64,000 nucleotides of DNA from positions 1-64,000 of the forward strand of contig CAZNIS010000019.1 in assembly GCA_964573105.1 (NCBI GenBank), written 5' to 3'. Source of the DNA: CAKZSB01 sp964573105. GTDB lineage: Bacteria; Pseudomonadota; Gammaproteobacteria; Granulosicoccales; Granulosicoccaceae. The notes below the pieces were generated by a model that ran no database searches, was not told the DNA's origin, and saw nothing but the letters and a program-made list of their open reading frames with translations. How positions within the stretch are numbered: the first letter of the stretch is position 1; each line of letters opens with the position of its first letter. A program made the position numbers and the translations under genes. Shown here piece after piece: positions 1 through 8,285 of this stretch.

Positions 1-324
1 GTGGCAGCAACGTTCTGCTGACTAGACAACTTGCATAGAGCACCAACAGTGACCGATCGGTGCGGGCACGCTGGTACCATTGAAGCAATGAGAAATCGGC
101 TGGCAAGCCGGTATTTGTCTGGCTGACAAGTCTTGTCCATGCAGATGGCTGAAAGAACATCACAGGCAAGAGCTTAACTGTGATCCAAAGCCACGAACGG
201 TAGTTGTATGGCAACCCAGAGCCTTGCATGGATGAGCGGTTCACCATTGAAATAGCGAGATGGCTTGTCCAGCTGTGTGGCGGCCAATACCTTGCGATTG
301 GGCTACAGCAACAATCATGACGCG
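1..324. other. window edge, no gene seen
   Basis: I see no convincing coding frame, RNA gene or repeat in this stretch. It lies downstream of the ATPase gene that ends at 325 on the minus strand, so it may hold that gene's 3' untranslated region or the edge of a gene outside the window. Confidence 0.4.
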
Positions 325-1506
325 CTAGACGCGTTCGAATTCAGGCAAATGGATTGCTTTGGCAAGCGCCGACTCACGCCAGTTCTGTGAATCGATATCC
401 GTTGCAAGAATCGTTGACAGCTCCCAGCAAAATAGTTGTAACAATCGTGGATACAAGCCACTGTTCTCGATTATCCAGCGACTGTCGTCCGCACTGAATT
501 CGGTTTCCGATGTTCGAAACATTGCCCACGCATCATCGGACTCTAACCGCTGCAATTGTGTGGTGTAACCAAATATATTGAAAAACGGCGATGATAAATC
601 GAACCGGCTGACATAGCTGAACGGCGTCTGCTTGCAGCCAAGTAGAAACGAGATATTGTCCGGATACAACGTAGAAAGGTATCGCATACCTTCCCAAAAA
701 CGATTGTTCAACGCATTCGGTTTGTCTGGTACCAGGCGCGCTAGTGCCACGTCAGTCTCATCAAAAATAATAACGGTTTTGCGCCGGGTGTCGATCGACT
801 CCATGCGCTCGAAAAACTCCATTGGACTGATTTCACTGGGCTCGTCTTCACCAGGCTTAAAATGACTGAGCATTGCCCGGTAAATGTCGGAGGCCTTGTC
901 GAGCCTGGGATTGGAAAGATCGAGATACAGCCAGTCTACGTCTGGAACAGTTTTTCGATTGTCGATATCGGTAGCCGACTCCAGTCGGTAGACAAGATCG
1001 GTGATCTGCATCAGATAGCGAAACAGTGAGGTTTTGCCCATTCCGGAGTGGCCGATGATCGCAGCATTTTGCATTGGCATTGAACGCCACAGTTTCGCGA
1101 GCTTGCCAATGATTTCCTTGCGTCCGTGGAAATAGTGCGGGTGAGGAATAGCAGCCCCGATCGAAAACGGAGACGAGTACCGATAATCCTGTACCATCTG
1201 TTGACTAAACGAACATTCACCAAACAACTGCTGCGTCGACAGACCTACCGCTTCGCAAATTCTCTGGATGGTTGCCGGATGTGGCCGGCGCGTCCTGCCG
1301 GACAGGATTCTCTCCAGCGTTCTTCGATCTACACCAGAAGTAGATTTAAACTCATCCATGGAGATACACAGTTCCCGCAGTCTATCTCGCAAAACATCCC
1401 GGCGAATTGTAAAAGCCTGTTCAAGCTGACCCGTCATCCAACCACTACCCAGTCTATAACCTGCGACAGCGTTGGCAGTGTCAGACGTTACGTACCGATC
1501 GAGCAC
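325..1506 (-). CDS. XRE-type HTH / P-loop ATPase fusion
   Basis: A 393-residue protein joins an N-terminal XRE/Cro-type helix-turn-helix (about residues 40-95, with the typical 'RRTLERILSG' recognition region) to a P-loop NTPase. Walker A is GHSGMGKTS at about 152-160 and Walker B is VIIFDE at about 245-250. The 'FHGRKEI' lead-in is typical of STAND/AAA_16-like ATPases. It is probably a DNA-binding, NTP-driven regulator or sensor; its ligand is unknown. The listed start is a GTG overlapping a GGAGG motif, so the ATG at residue 24 is an alternative. No partner gene is adjacent: the next gene starts some 470 bases away. Some HTH-STAND proteins act in stress or phage response, but nothing here shows that. 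Confidence 0.75.
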   Translation of the reverse strand: MLDRYVTSDTANAVAGYRLGSGWMTGQLEQAFTIRRDVLRDRLRELCISMDEFKSTSGVDRRTLERILSGRTRRPHPATIQRICEAVGLSTQQLFGECSFSQQMVQDYRYSSPFSIGAAIPHPHYFHGRKEIIGKLAKLWRSMPMQNAAIIGHSGMGKTSLFRYLMQITDLVYRLESATDIDNRKTVPDVDWLYLDLSNPRLDKASDIYRAMLSHFKPGEDEPSEISPMEFFERMESIDTRRKTVIIFDETDVALARLVPDKPNALNNRFWEGMRYLSTLYPDNISFLLGCKQTPFSYVSRFDLSSPFFNIFGYTTQLQRLESDDAWAMFRTSETEFSADDSRWIIENSGLYPRLLQLFCWELSTILATDIDSQNWRESALAKAIHLPEFERV

Positions 1507-1978
1507 CTCCAGATCCCATCGTTAAATTTCTTGTCTGAGTCAAAACGCGGCTTGATCTGCTTCGGTCAAGCCATGCGGCGTACCATCGACTAATTCCGCC
1601 TGCCAACTGATCTGCAACATTGCATACACCAGTGCAACCTCGTGCAATACAGAGTGCTTGACCATACTACACACTTTCAGTCCGGGCTTGTACCTGACAT
1701 GTTTTGGCCATCAGGTTTTAATTTGGTTTGGCAGACGTATTGGCTGCCTATATAACGACAGAGCAACCCGAATTGACTATTGAACTTCCTGGCAACCAGT
1801 ACAAAGGTCTAGGTATATTCGGGTTAGATCCACTATGACCCGTATCACAAAGTGCCAATCCCGTGTCATTCGCCTTGATCGTGGAGATAATTCAGTGTGC
1901 CGGGATACATTCTCGAATTACGGCATGAAGTTGGTGCGGCAATTTAGTTGCATCTGCGGTCGCTCGTGTGGTGACTGC
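1507..1978. other. intergenic region, no gene seen
   Basis: About 470 bases between the ATPase start and the end of modA. No frame with plausible protein character was found. The stretch near 1690-1760 is locally T-rich and could contain the ATPase promoter, but I cannot define -35 and -10 boxes with confidence. Confidence 0.4.
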
Positions 1979-2752
1979 TTATTGCACTAGACCGTAGGAC
2001 TCCAGAATCTCGACTGCGCGCGGCGAAACCAGAAACTCCAGGAAGTTTTCCACATCCGCTTGTCTGTCGCCAACCGCTATTGCCTGCAACAACACCGGTC
2101 GATGCAAGCCCGCGGGCAACACCACGTATTCACCTGTATTCGCCAGTGCGGGCGACAGTGCAAGTGACAGGGAGACGATCCCAATCTGCGCGGCGCCGCT
2201 TCGAATCATCATCGCTGCCTGCGAGACCTTCTCGCCATAGACCATCCGCGACTCGAGCAGTTGATCCAGTTGCATCGTCTTCAGAGCATCAAGCGCCGCG
2301 AGCCCGTAAGGCGCGTGCCTGGGGTTGGCAATTGCGAATCGAAACACTTGCCCATCACGCACTGCCGTTACAATTCCGGCTGCCTGGTCGTCGATTACAA
2401 TCGGACTATTAGCATTCCTGTAGAAGGCAATTCTGCCCTGGCCAAACAAAATCGGATTACCGCGTGCACGCCCCGCACGCTGCAGTTTCTCCGGCAGTGC
2501 CGCATCGGCAGACAGAAACAACTGATAGGGTGCGCCTTGCATGATTTGGCGGAACAGGTTGCCAGAGGCACCGTACACGGGTGTGTCGAATCGATCACCG
2601 GCAGGATCGAACTCAGCTAGCAGATCCTTAAGTGCAAACTGCAGCGACGAGGCGGCGGCTATCCTGGGTTTGGCGATGGTGTTTGTCGGCAGTAAGGCCA
2701 CCAGCACCAGCGCGGCACACAGCCAACGGAACAGCTGATCAGATTTGCTCAA
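1979..2752 (-). CDS. modA: molybdate ABC transporter substrate-binding protein ModA
   Basis: Periplasmic oxyanion-binding protein of the ModA family. After a hydrophobic leader (LCAALVLVALLP...) the mature part opens with AAASSL, the canonical ModA N-terminal oxyanion loop, and it carries the later 'YGASGNLFRQI' and 'APYGLAALDAL' family blocks. The longest frame begins with ATG at 2809, which would overlap the upstream gene by 71 bases and put 19 odd residues before the leader. A TTG at 2752 gives a clean signal peptide (SKSDQLFRWL...) and is preferred, though its ribosome site is weak. No modB permease or modC ATPase lies in the window, so the transporter partners are elsewhere or missing. 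It lies in line with the cofactor-biosynthesis fusion upstream. Confidence 0.85.
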   Translation of the reverse strand: MSKSDQLFRWLCAALVLVALLPTNTIAKPRIAAASSLQFALKDLLAEFDPAGDRFDTPVYGASGNLFRQIMQGAPYQLFLSADAALPEKLQRAGRARGNPILFGQGRIAFYRNANSPIVIDDQAAGIVTAVRDGQVFRFAIANPRHAPYGLAALDALKTMQLDQLLESRMVYGEKVSQAAMMIRSGAAQIGIVSLSLALSPALANTGEYVVLPAGLHRPVLLQAIAVGDRQADVENFLEFLVSPRAVEILESYGLVQ

Positions 2753-4325
2753 GAGATTCCGGTGTATCAAAGTCCTGCAATACGGCCGCGTCATCGGTAT
2801 CGACCTCAATCAGTCGCTCCGGGTATTGTCGCATCAGATAACGGGCACCGCTGTCCCCCTCGTTCTGCAACAGGGTGTCGAAAAACGATTTGCCAACCAG
2901 TACCGGGTTGCCGCGTTTACCCCGGTGAACGGGTACAACGATGACATCGGCTGCGCGTCTGCCTGCCGCCTCAATCAGTTGATCTATCAAATTGCTGTTA
3001 ACCGCTGGCATGTCCCCGAGACAAACAACCACCGCATCGGCGTCATCAAGCTGCGAAATTCCTCGCGCTAGCGAGTGGCCCATACCCTGCTCGTAAGCCG
3101 GGTTGTAACAGACGCTGACCGCTTCAGCATGCAGAAGGTTTTCGATTCGCTGGTGCTCGTGTCCGGTTACCACTACGGTACTCGTCACTGTACTGTCTCG
3201 CAGCGCGCGCACTACCGCTTCAAGCATCGTGGCCCCTTTCCATGGCAACAACAACTTGTTTCGATCACCCATGCGCCGAGACAAGCCGGCGGCGAGCACC
3301 AGGCCCTGCATCTTCGGCGCGCGATTGGCACTGACTCGCGGCTGAGGACGATCCAGCACCTCGTCCAGCAACCCGCCAACGCTCAAGCTGTTCAACCACT
3401 GATCGTCAATCGCGATATTGCAAGCCAACCGGTCAAGCAATTGATCGAGACCATTATATTTGGGCGATCGTGCGCAACCGGGCAAGCCCAGTACGACTTT
3501 CTCCTCGATTCGTCCAAGCAGCAGCAGGTTGCCGGGGTCCACCGGCAGTCCGTAGCGAATAACCTCACCACCAGCGGCCTCGATTGCAGCCGGAATCACG
3601 TCGCGTCGGTCGCTGATCGCAGATGCACCAACGATCAACAACCAGTCCACAGCGGTTTTTGCAGCTTCGGTAAGCTCGCTCGTCAACGCCGATTCGCGGT
3701 GCGAACAACGCCTTTCATCGACCAGCATCGCACCACGTGCTTCCAAACGACGTTCTGTCACCAGACGTGTCTTGTCGTGCACTGACGGCTTCAGCGCCGA
3801 CAGCGTTGTCTGCAGCAGCAAGGCTTGTTTAGGCTGCGGTGCGACGACGCGCAGTTTTCGCCCACCGAATGCCTGAATAGCGAGTTCAACTGTGTTGCGC
3901 GCCACGGCATAGGGAATAATTTTGATTGTCGCGACCATGCGGCCGGCCGGCACCCAGGTGTTTTCAGCCAGTGTCGCGAACGTGATCTCGGTATCGACTG
4001 CGTTCAGCGCGAGTACCGCATCACGATCAAAAAGGAACAGGCCATCGTTCGCGGCGTGCAGATTGACGCGCCCGGTGCTGGCCGTGCTGGTGTTAATTCC
4101 CTCACCGGCTACTGCATCTGCAAGGCAACTCGCCGCATCATCCTCATGCAGATCATCACCGTCGAGCCGGGCGACGGTTACCGTGTCCACCCCCGCGCGC
4201 TGCAGCAAAGACTGCAGTTCACCGGTGATGATGGTGCCTTTGGATATTCGCCTGCCGTCCACTCGAACGCTGTGTGCCAGCAGGCAATTGAGCGCAAGCG
4301 CTGTGGGCAGCTCGCCAAACCACAT
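2739..4325 (-). CDS. MoeA-like / MobA-like molybdenum cofactor fusion protein
   Basis: A 528-residue two-domain protein. Residues 1-340 resemble a molybdopterin-binding (MoeA/MogA-like) module, including 'DWLLIVGASAISDRRDVIPAAI' around 230. Residues 342-528 are a MobA/MocA-type nucleotidyltransferase, with the signature LVLAAGLSRRMGDRNKLLLP at its start and the catalytic 'CLGDMPAV' acidic motif. Such fusions occur beside xanthine-dehydrogenase or CO-dehydrogenase-type molybdoenzymes and are thought to insert Mo and attach CMP or GMP to molybdopterin. The substrate enzyme is not in this window. The gene overlaps the 5' end of modA, implying translational coupling and a shared molybdenum role. 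Confidence 0.85.
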   Translation of the reverse strand: MWFGELPTALALNCLLAHSVRVDGRRISKGTIITGELQSLLQRAGVDTVTVARLDGDDLHEDDAASCLADAVAGEGINTSTASTGRVNLHAANDGLFLFDRDAVLALNAVDTEITFATLAENTWVPAGRMVATIKIIPYAVARNTVELAIQAFGGRKLRVVAPQPKQALLLQTTLSALKPSVHDKTRLVTERRLEARGAMLVDERRCSHRESALTSELTEAAKTAVDWLLIVGASAISDRRDVIPAAIEAAGGEVIRYGLPVDPGNLLLLGRIEEKVVLGLPGCARSPKYNGLDQLLDRLACNIAIDDQWLNSLSVGGLLDEVLDRPQPRVSANRAPKMQGLVLAAGLSRRMGDRNKLLLPWKGATMLEAVVRALRDSTVTSTVVVTGHEHQRIENLLHAEAVSVCYNPAYEQGMGHSLARGISQLDDADAVVVCLGDMPAVNSNLIDQLIEAAGRRAADVIVVPVHRGKRGNPVLVGKSFFDTLLQNEGDSGARYLMRQYPERLIEVDTDDAAVLQDFDTPESLEQI

Positions 4326-4452
4326 GGTTATTCAACTCGGGCCAACGTGATGCCGGATGATAACCCAGCCTGATCGTTGCGGGGTCGGCGCAGGCGCTCG
4401 CCGATAAGCCTGACAACGCGGTGGTGGCGCGCCAAGGCGGCACCGACTGACG

Positions 4453-5535
4453 CTAGCTGACCTGGCGATCCTGACGATTGAGCGCCAGACGCTCATCGAC
4501 CAGCCGTACGGTGCGATCCAGTAAATCCAGCTTCAGATCGCGCTGCGCTGCGATGTGCTGCACCACCAAATCGACTCGCTCGATATGCGTGGCACCGGAA
4601 AACAGCGCTCGCGCTGCCGACGAGGGCTTGCTCAAACCCTGGGCCGCAGCGGCGTATTTTTCAAACGGCACCATGTCCGCCGGATCGGCCCCCATGCCAA
4701 CACAGACGTCAGCCACCCATTGATAGATCGCTCTCGACTCATCCAGATCGCTGTGCACTGCATCGGCGATGGCACGCATATCCCGCTCGCCAACGCAGCG
4801 ATAGTTGCCGGTGATCAGCATGCTCCATTTGGCCAGCGGCACAAACAGCGAATCGAACAAACGCAACTTGACCGGCAATTCCGTGTCAATGCCATCTGGC
4901 AATCGGTGCCGAACAGCGAGAATGTCGTCCTGCAGTTGCCGCAACATTTCTGTGTGTTGCGGCGCCTCGAAACGCGCTACCTTGAAGTTCGTCGGCAAGC
5001 TGACGTGCAACACATTTTTTGCCTCATCCGGCGGTCTGAAAGCCTGAGGGTCAGGCGATGCCAGCGTCACGAGCCCCGGCTCGAAACTGTCCCAGATCGC
5101 GGGTTCCGTGTAGCAGGCGCGAAGTTTGTCCGGATCGATACCGGGCAGTCGGGCCAAATAGGGCAATGGCGGCATATTCATGATCGCCATGCACGGAACG
5201 CGAGCGCGCGCCACGGCCTCAAGCAATTCGCGCACACCCGGCGAGCTGTATTGCGGCTCCTGCATCGCCAGAACGACGAGATCATAGCCCGCCGGCTCGA
5301 CCTGATCCGGCGTGGCGGCGAGCAGCGATGCTGACAGCGCTCTTGAGTCGATGCTGACCGGTGTGTCCATACCGCGCACCGGCAATCGCACCAGCGTGCC
5401 GTTGCGGTTGATCAAATCTGCCGTGCCCGGTGTGCAAACCAGCGTGACGGAGTGACCTGCGAGCAACAGCTTGGTGCCCAACAGCGAACCATATGAGGCT
5501 CCGAGGATCAAAACGTTTTGTGCAGAAGATTGCAT
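4453..5535 (-). CDS. ketopantoate reductase-like NAD(P)-binding protein (copy 1)
   Basis: A 360-residue member of the ketopantoate reductase/6-phosphogluconate dehydrogenase superfamily. The N-terminal Rossmann fold carries GASYGSLLG (residues 11-19) in place of the usual GxGxxG, and the helical C-terminal half contains 'LAKWSMLITGNYRC'. It is longer than classical PanE (about 300 residues) and is a close paralogue of the protein at 11048-12109; by eye about two-thirds of N-terminal residues are identical. A true PanE role is doubtful. Likely a reductase or dehydrogenase for a 2-keto or opine-type substrate. It is co-oriented with the molybdenum genes, 127 bases upstream of the fusion gene. 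Confidence 0.7.
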   Translation of the reverse strand: MQSSAQNVLILGASYGSLLGTKLLLAGHSVTLVCTPGTADLINRNGTLVRLPVRGMDTPVSIDSRALSASLLAATPDQVEPAGYDLVVLAMQEPQYSSPGVRELLEAVARARVPCMAIMNMPPLPYLARLPGIDPDKLRACYTEPAIWDSFEPGLVTLASPDPQAFRPPDEAKNVLHVSLPTNFKVARFEAPQHTEMLRQLQDDILAVRHRLPDGIDTELPVKLRLFDSLFVPLAKWSMLITGNYRCVGERDMRAIADAVHSDLDESRAIYQWVADVCVGMGADPADMVPFEKYAAAAQGLSKPSSAARALFSGATHIERVDLVVQHIAAQRDLKLDLLDRTVRLVDERLALNRQDRQVS

Positions 5536-5753
5536 TTTTTAGCTCGCTCTGCGCGTCGATGTGCGCGTGGTCGAATGCGAGCACTGCGCCGCCCGCGACT
5601 ATCTGGCTATAACGGCATGCCGAGAGGCCTATTGAATCGCGTGCAAGGCATAAATATTCATGATGACGGGTCGCTGAATTCGCTGATCGACTGCACTGCC
5701 GCGATGGTCTGACCCGATCATGATTGAACCTTCAAGGACAAACCTGACACCCG

Positions 5754-6554
5754 ATGCCCAAGTTGCTCCCCAACAGGCGAACTGGCTCGCGCCTGCTGTT
5801 GCTGTTCTGTCTGATCTACCTGCTGCCCTTAGGCTACAGTGTCGCCGCACACTACCAGTCGTCTGACAAGCCATGGTGGGACTTGCGCCGCGACAGCAGC
5901 CAGCAGGCACCCGACCCCGCCAACACTGACGAGGCGGTGATACAGCTCTATTCGGCGCGTGCAGCCCGCTGGCGTGGCGCGCTGGGCGTACACAGCTGGA
6001 TTGCGGTCAAACCCTCTGGTGCCCAGCGCTACCAGCGAATTGAGGTAATGGGCTACGCACTGAGCTGGAGCGAGCAATCAGTGCGGATCAGCTACGGTGT
6101 CCCGGACAACTACTGGTTCGGCAGCCGTCCGACACTGCTACGCGATGTGCGCGGTGGTGAAGCGGTCGATCAATTGATCGACAAGCTGATTACAGCGGCG
6201 CAAAACTATCCGAACGACTCGACCTACAGCGTCTGGCCCGGCCCCAACAGCAATACATTCATCGCCTGGCTTGGACGACAGATACCCGAGCTGCAAATGG
6301 AGCTTCCGGTCACGGCGATCGGCAAGGACTTCGTCACCAGCGGACCGAGTCTTCGCGCCACACCGAGTGCGACCGGCTATCAGTTTTCTGTCGGTGGATG
6401 GTTTGGCGCGACGATCGGCATGGAAGAGGGGCTGGAATTGAATCTGGCCGGATTCTCCGCCGGAATAGACCTCAACCCGCCGGCTTTGAAACTGCCTGGC
6501 ATCGGGCGAATCGGCTATCGCGACTACCGCGCGCGTAGAATCAACAGCGGGTAA
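5754..6554 (+). CDS. DUF3750 family protein
   Basis: A 266-residue protein with one N-terminal hydrophobic segment (LLLLFCLIYLLPLGYSVA), suggesting inner-membrane anchoring or export. The core matches DUF3750: an 'HSWIAVKP' block, then 'YGVPDNYWFGSRP' and the hallmark 'WPGPNSNTFIAW', followed by 'LPVTAIGKDF'. The conserved Asn/His/Pro-rich blocks recall papain-like (NlpC/LRAT) folds, but the activity is unknown. It stands alone and is divergent from the ketopantoate-reductase-like gene. An AAGGA lies 17 bases upstream of the ATG, too far for a strong ribosome site. Confidence 0.8.
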   Translation: MPKLLPNRRTGSRLLLLFCLIYLLPLGYSVAAHYQSSDKPWWDLRRDSSQQAPDPANTDEAVIQLYSARAARWRGALGVHSWIAVKPSGAQRYQRIEVMGYALSWSEQSVRISYGVPDNYWFGSRPTLLRDVRGGEAVDQLIDKLITAAQNYPNDSTYSVWPGPNSNTFIAWLGRQIPELQMELPVTAIGKDFVTSGPSLRATPSATGYQFSVGGWFGATIGMEEGLELNLAGFSAGIDLNPPALKLPGIGRIGYRDYRARRINSG

Positions 6555-6718
6555 CGCACTCTTAACCAGGCTGCCCTATCGATCAAAATAGCGCCGGCAC
6601 AGGCAATATTTTTTGATCCTCGGCACCCCGCCCCGGCTATGTCACCAATTTAGGGGATTGTGATCCCGGCACGTATCGACAATCATTTTTAAGTCGATCC
6701 ACAGCTGGAGGTGCGATC

Positions 6719-7390
6719 ATGAGAGCACTTGCATGCGGCCTCGCCATGGTGTCGATATGCAATACCGCCTATTCAGAGCCAACGATTACGCGCGCCGAAT
6801 CAAATGGAAGTCTGGCCACGTTGGCAGGGGAAAATTTCGGCACTCGTTGCGCCGATTGCGAAGTGGTCGCAGACTTTGGCGGTTTCAGGTATTCGCTGCC
6901 TATCCACGGTTGGCTGGCAGACCAGATCACAGTGCAACTGGTCGACATCGGCAAGGGCAATGAGGCTAGCCTGTCGGTACACAGCGCAGACGGAACCAGC
7001 AATGCGGTGCAACTCGCACTACCCGAAAAGCTTGTACCTTCGGAGCGTCTGACAAAAACCGTCTCACCGGATGAAAAAGGTGAGCTTCAGGTATTCACCC
7101 GATCCTATGATCTGAGCGTCGGTGGCAAGGGCACAGATTCGTTTGATGTCAGTCAGCCACCGGCAACGTGCGGCACCACTGCCAGAGTGTTCGATTCCGC
7201 CGAAATCGTACTGGGTCGGCGCACGCGCTTTGGCGACGCGCGCAAGATCGAATCGCCACCGCGCGGCTGTGCAAGCTGTTCGCCAGTGAAGGTGCGCTAT
7301 TACTTCGAACCAACTGGCAAACTGGAGTATCAATTGCACGTCTACCGGCGCGAGGTCGAAGGCATCTGCAGCGAGCGCGTGCGCCCTTAG
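6719..7390 (+). CDS. secreted protein with IPT/TIG-like N-terminal segment
   Basis: A 223-residue exported protein. The first 19 residues (MRALACGLAMVSICNTAYS) form a signal peptide. The mature N-terminus (ITRAESNGSLATLAGENFG) resembles the opening of IPT/TIG immunoglobulin-like domains, where a short strand is followed by a G-x-N-F/G turn. Several cysteine pairs (RCADCE, CASC) suggest disulfides in the periplasm or outside. The C-terminal half is not recognised. An AGCTGGAGGTG ribosome site precedes the ATG. It is followed by the response regulator after 170 bases, so it could be a target or co-regulated gene, but that is only positional. Confidence 0.65.
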   Translation: MRALACGLAMVSICNTAYSEPTITRAESNGSLATLAGENFGTRCADCEVVADFGGFRYSLPIHGWLADQITVQLVDIGKGNEASLSVHSADGTSNAVQLALPEKLVPSERLTKTVSPDEKGELQVFTRSYDLSVGGKGTDSFDVSQPPATCGTTARVFDSAEIVLGRRTRFGDARKIESPPRGCASCSPVKVRYYFEPTGKLEYQLHVYRREVEGICSERVRP

Positions 7391-7561
7391 AATTTACTGT
7401 CTGCTGCCACACACTATTGGCAGTCTGTCGTTTAGCGACAGCCAACCCGTGCGATTCATTCTGGTCTGCGATCAGATATGTCGCTATGATATCCGCTCGG
7501 CATCATTGCTGCTCACAGTACTGCAATCGCAGAGACAACGCCGGGTACAGGGATTACTAGC

Positions 7562-8233
7562 ATGTCGGCATCGCACAGAATACTGATCGTTGAGGATCAG
7601 GAACACACACGCAATCGATTGGCAGACGCAATCCGCCAACATCCTGATCTGGATCTCGTGGCAGAGGCGGAAACAGTTGCACAAGGCCTCGGCTATCTCA
7701 ACAGCCTACAGCCGGATGTACTGCTCACCGATCTGAACCTGCCCGATGGCAACGGCATTGAGCTGATCCGCAGCGCTGCGGCGGGCGACACGACCGAGAG
7801 CATGGTGATCACCGTATTCGGTGATGAAAAGCATGTGGTCAGTGCCCTGCAGGCCGGCGCTACCGGCTATTTATTGAAAGACTGTGACGCGGTCGATGTC
7901 AGCAAGGCGATACTGCAAATGCGTGGAGGCGGATCCCCTATCAGCCCGTCGATTGCACGGCACCTGCTCAAGCACTTCCACCCGCCTCAGGCCAACCTGC
8001 CGGCGGAGCAACCCGCCACCCCTGACAGCGAAAAAAGCGGGCCTGCACTGACCCGGCGCGAGCACGAAGTGCTGCGACTGATCGCCAAAGGATTTTCCTA
8101 TCAGGAAATTGCAGAGACATTGAGCTTGTCGGTACACACGGTGACCTCCCATATCAAACACATCTATCGCAAGCTCGCAGTAGGTTCACGTGGCGAGGCC
8201 GTGTACGAAGCCTCGCAGATCGGCCTGCTCTGA
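7562..8233 (+). CDS. NarL/FixJ-type response regulator
   Basis: A 223-residue two-component regulator. The receiver domain (1-120) has the acidic pocket EDQ at 11-13, the phosphoacceptor D57 (LLTDLNLPDGNG), the T/S at 'MVITVFGD' and the conserved Lys in 'GYLLKD'. A linker of about 30 residues leads to a LuxR-type HTH (about 155-223) with 'LTRREHEVLRLIAKGFSYQEIA' and 'HTVTSHIKHIYRKL'. It is followed directly by its likely cognate kinase at 8286. Phosphorylation probably drives dimerisation and promoter binding. The regulated genes are not apparent; the secreted-protein gene just upstream is one candidate. Confidence 0.92.
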   Translation: MSASHRILIVEDQEHTRNRLADAIRQHPDLDLVAEAETVAQGLGYLNSLQPDVLLTDLNLPDGNGIELIRSAAAGDTTESMVITVFGDEKHVVSALQAGATGYLLKDCDAVDVSKAILQMRGGGSPISPSIARHLLKHFHPPQANLPAEQPATPDSEKSGPALTRREHEVLRLIAKGFSYQEIAETLSLSVHTVTSHIKHIYRKLAVGSRGEAVYEASQIGLL

Positions 8234-8285
8234 CACCAGGCAACATGCTGCAACGAGCTGTCTTTCGATCTCGCGGTCAATCGAC

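Noticed and set aside
4219..4443. Minus-strand 74-residue ORF ending in several His codons
   Set aside because: It overlaps the start of the molybdenum fusion gene in another frame and has no family resemblance.
8190..8285. N-terminal extension of the sensor kinase frame
   Set aside because: It overlaps the response regulator's coding end, has no plausible ribosome site and reads as an arginine- and cysteine-rich stretch; the ATG at 8286 is better.
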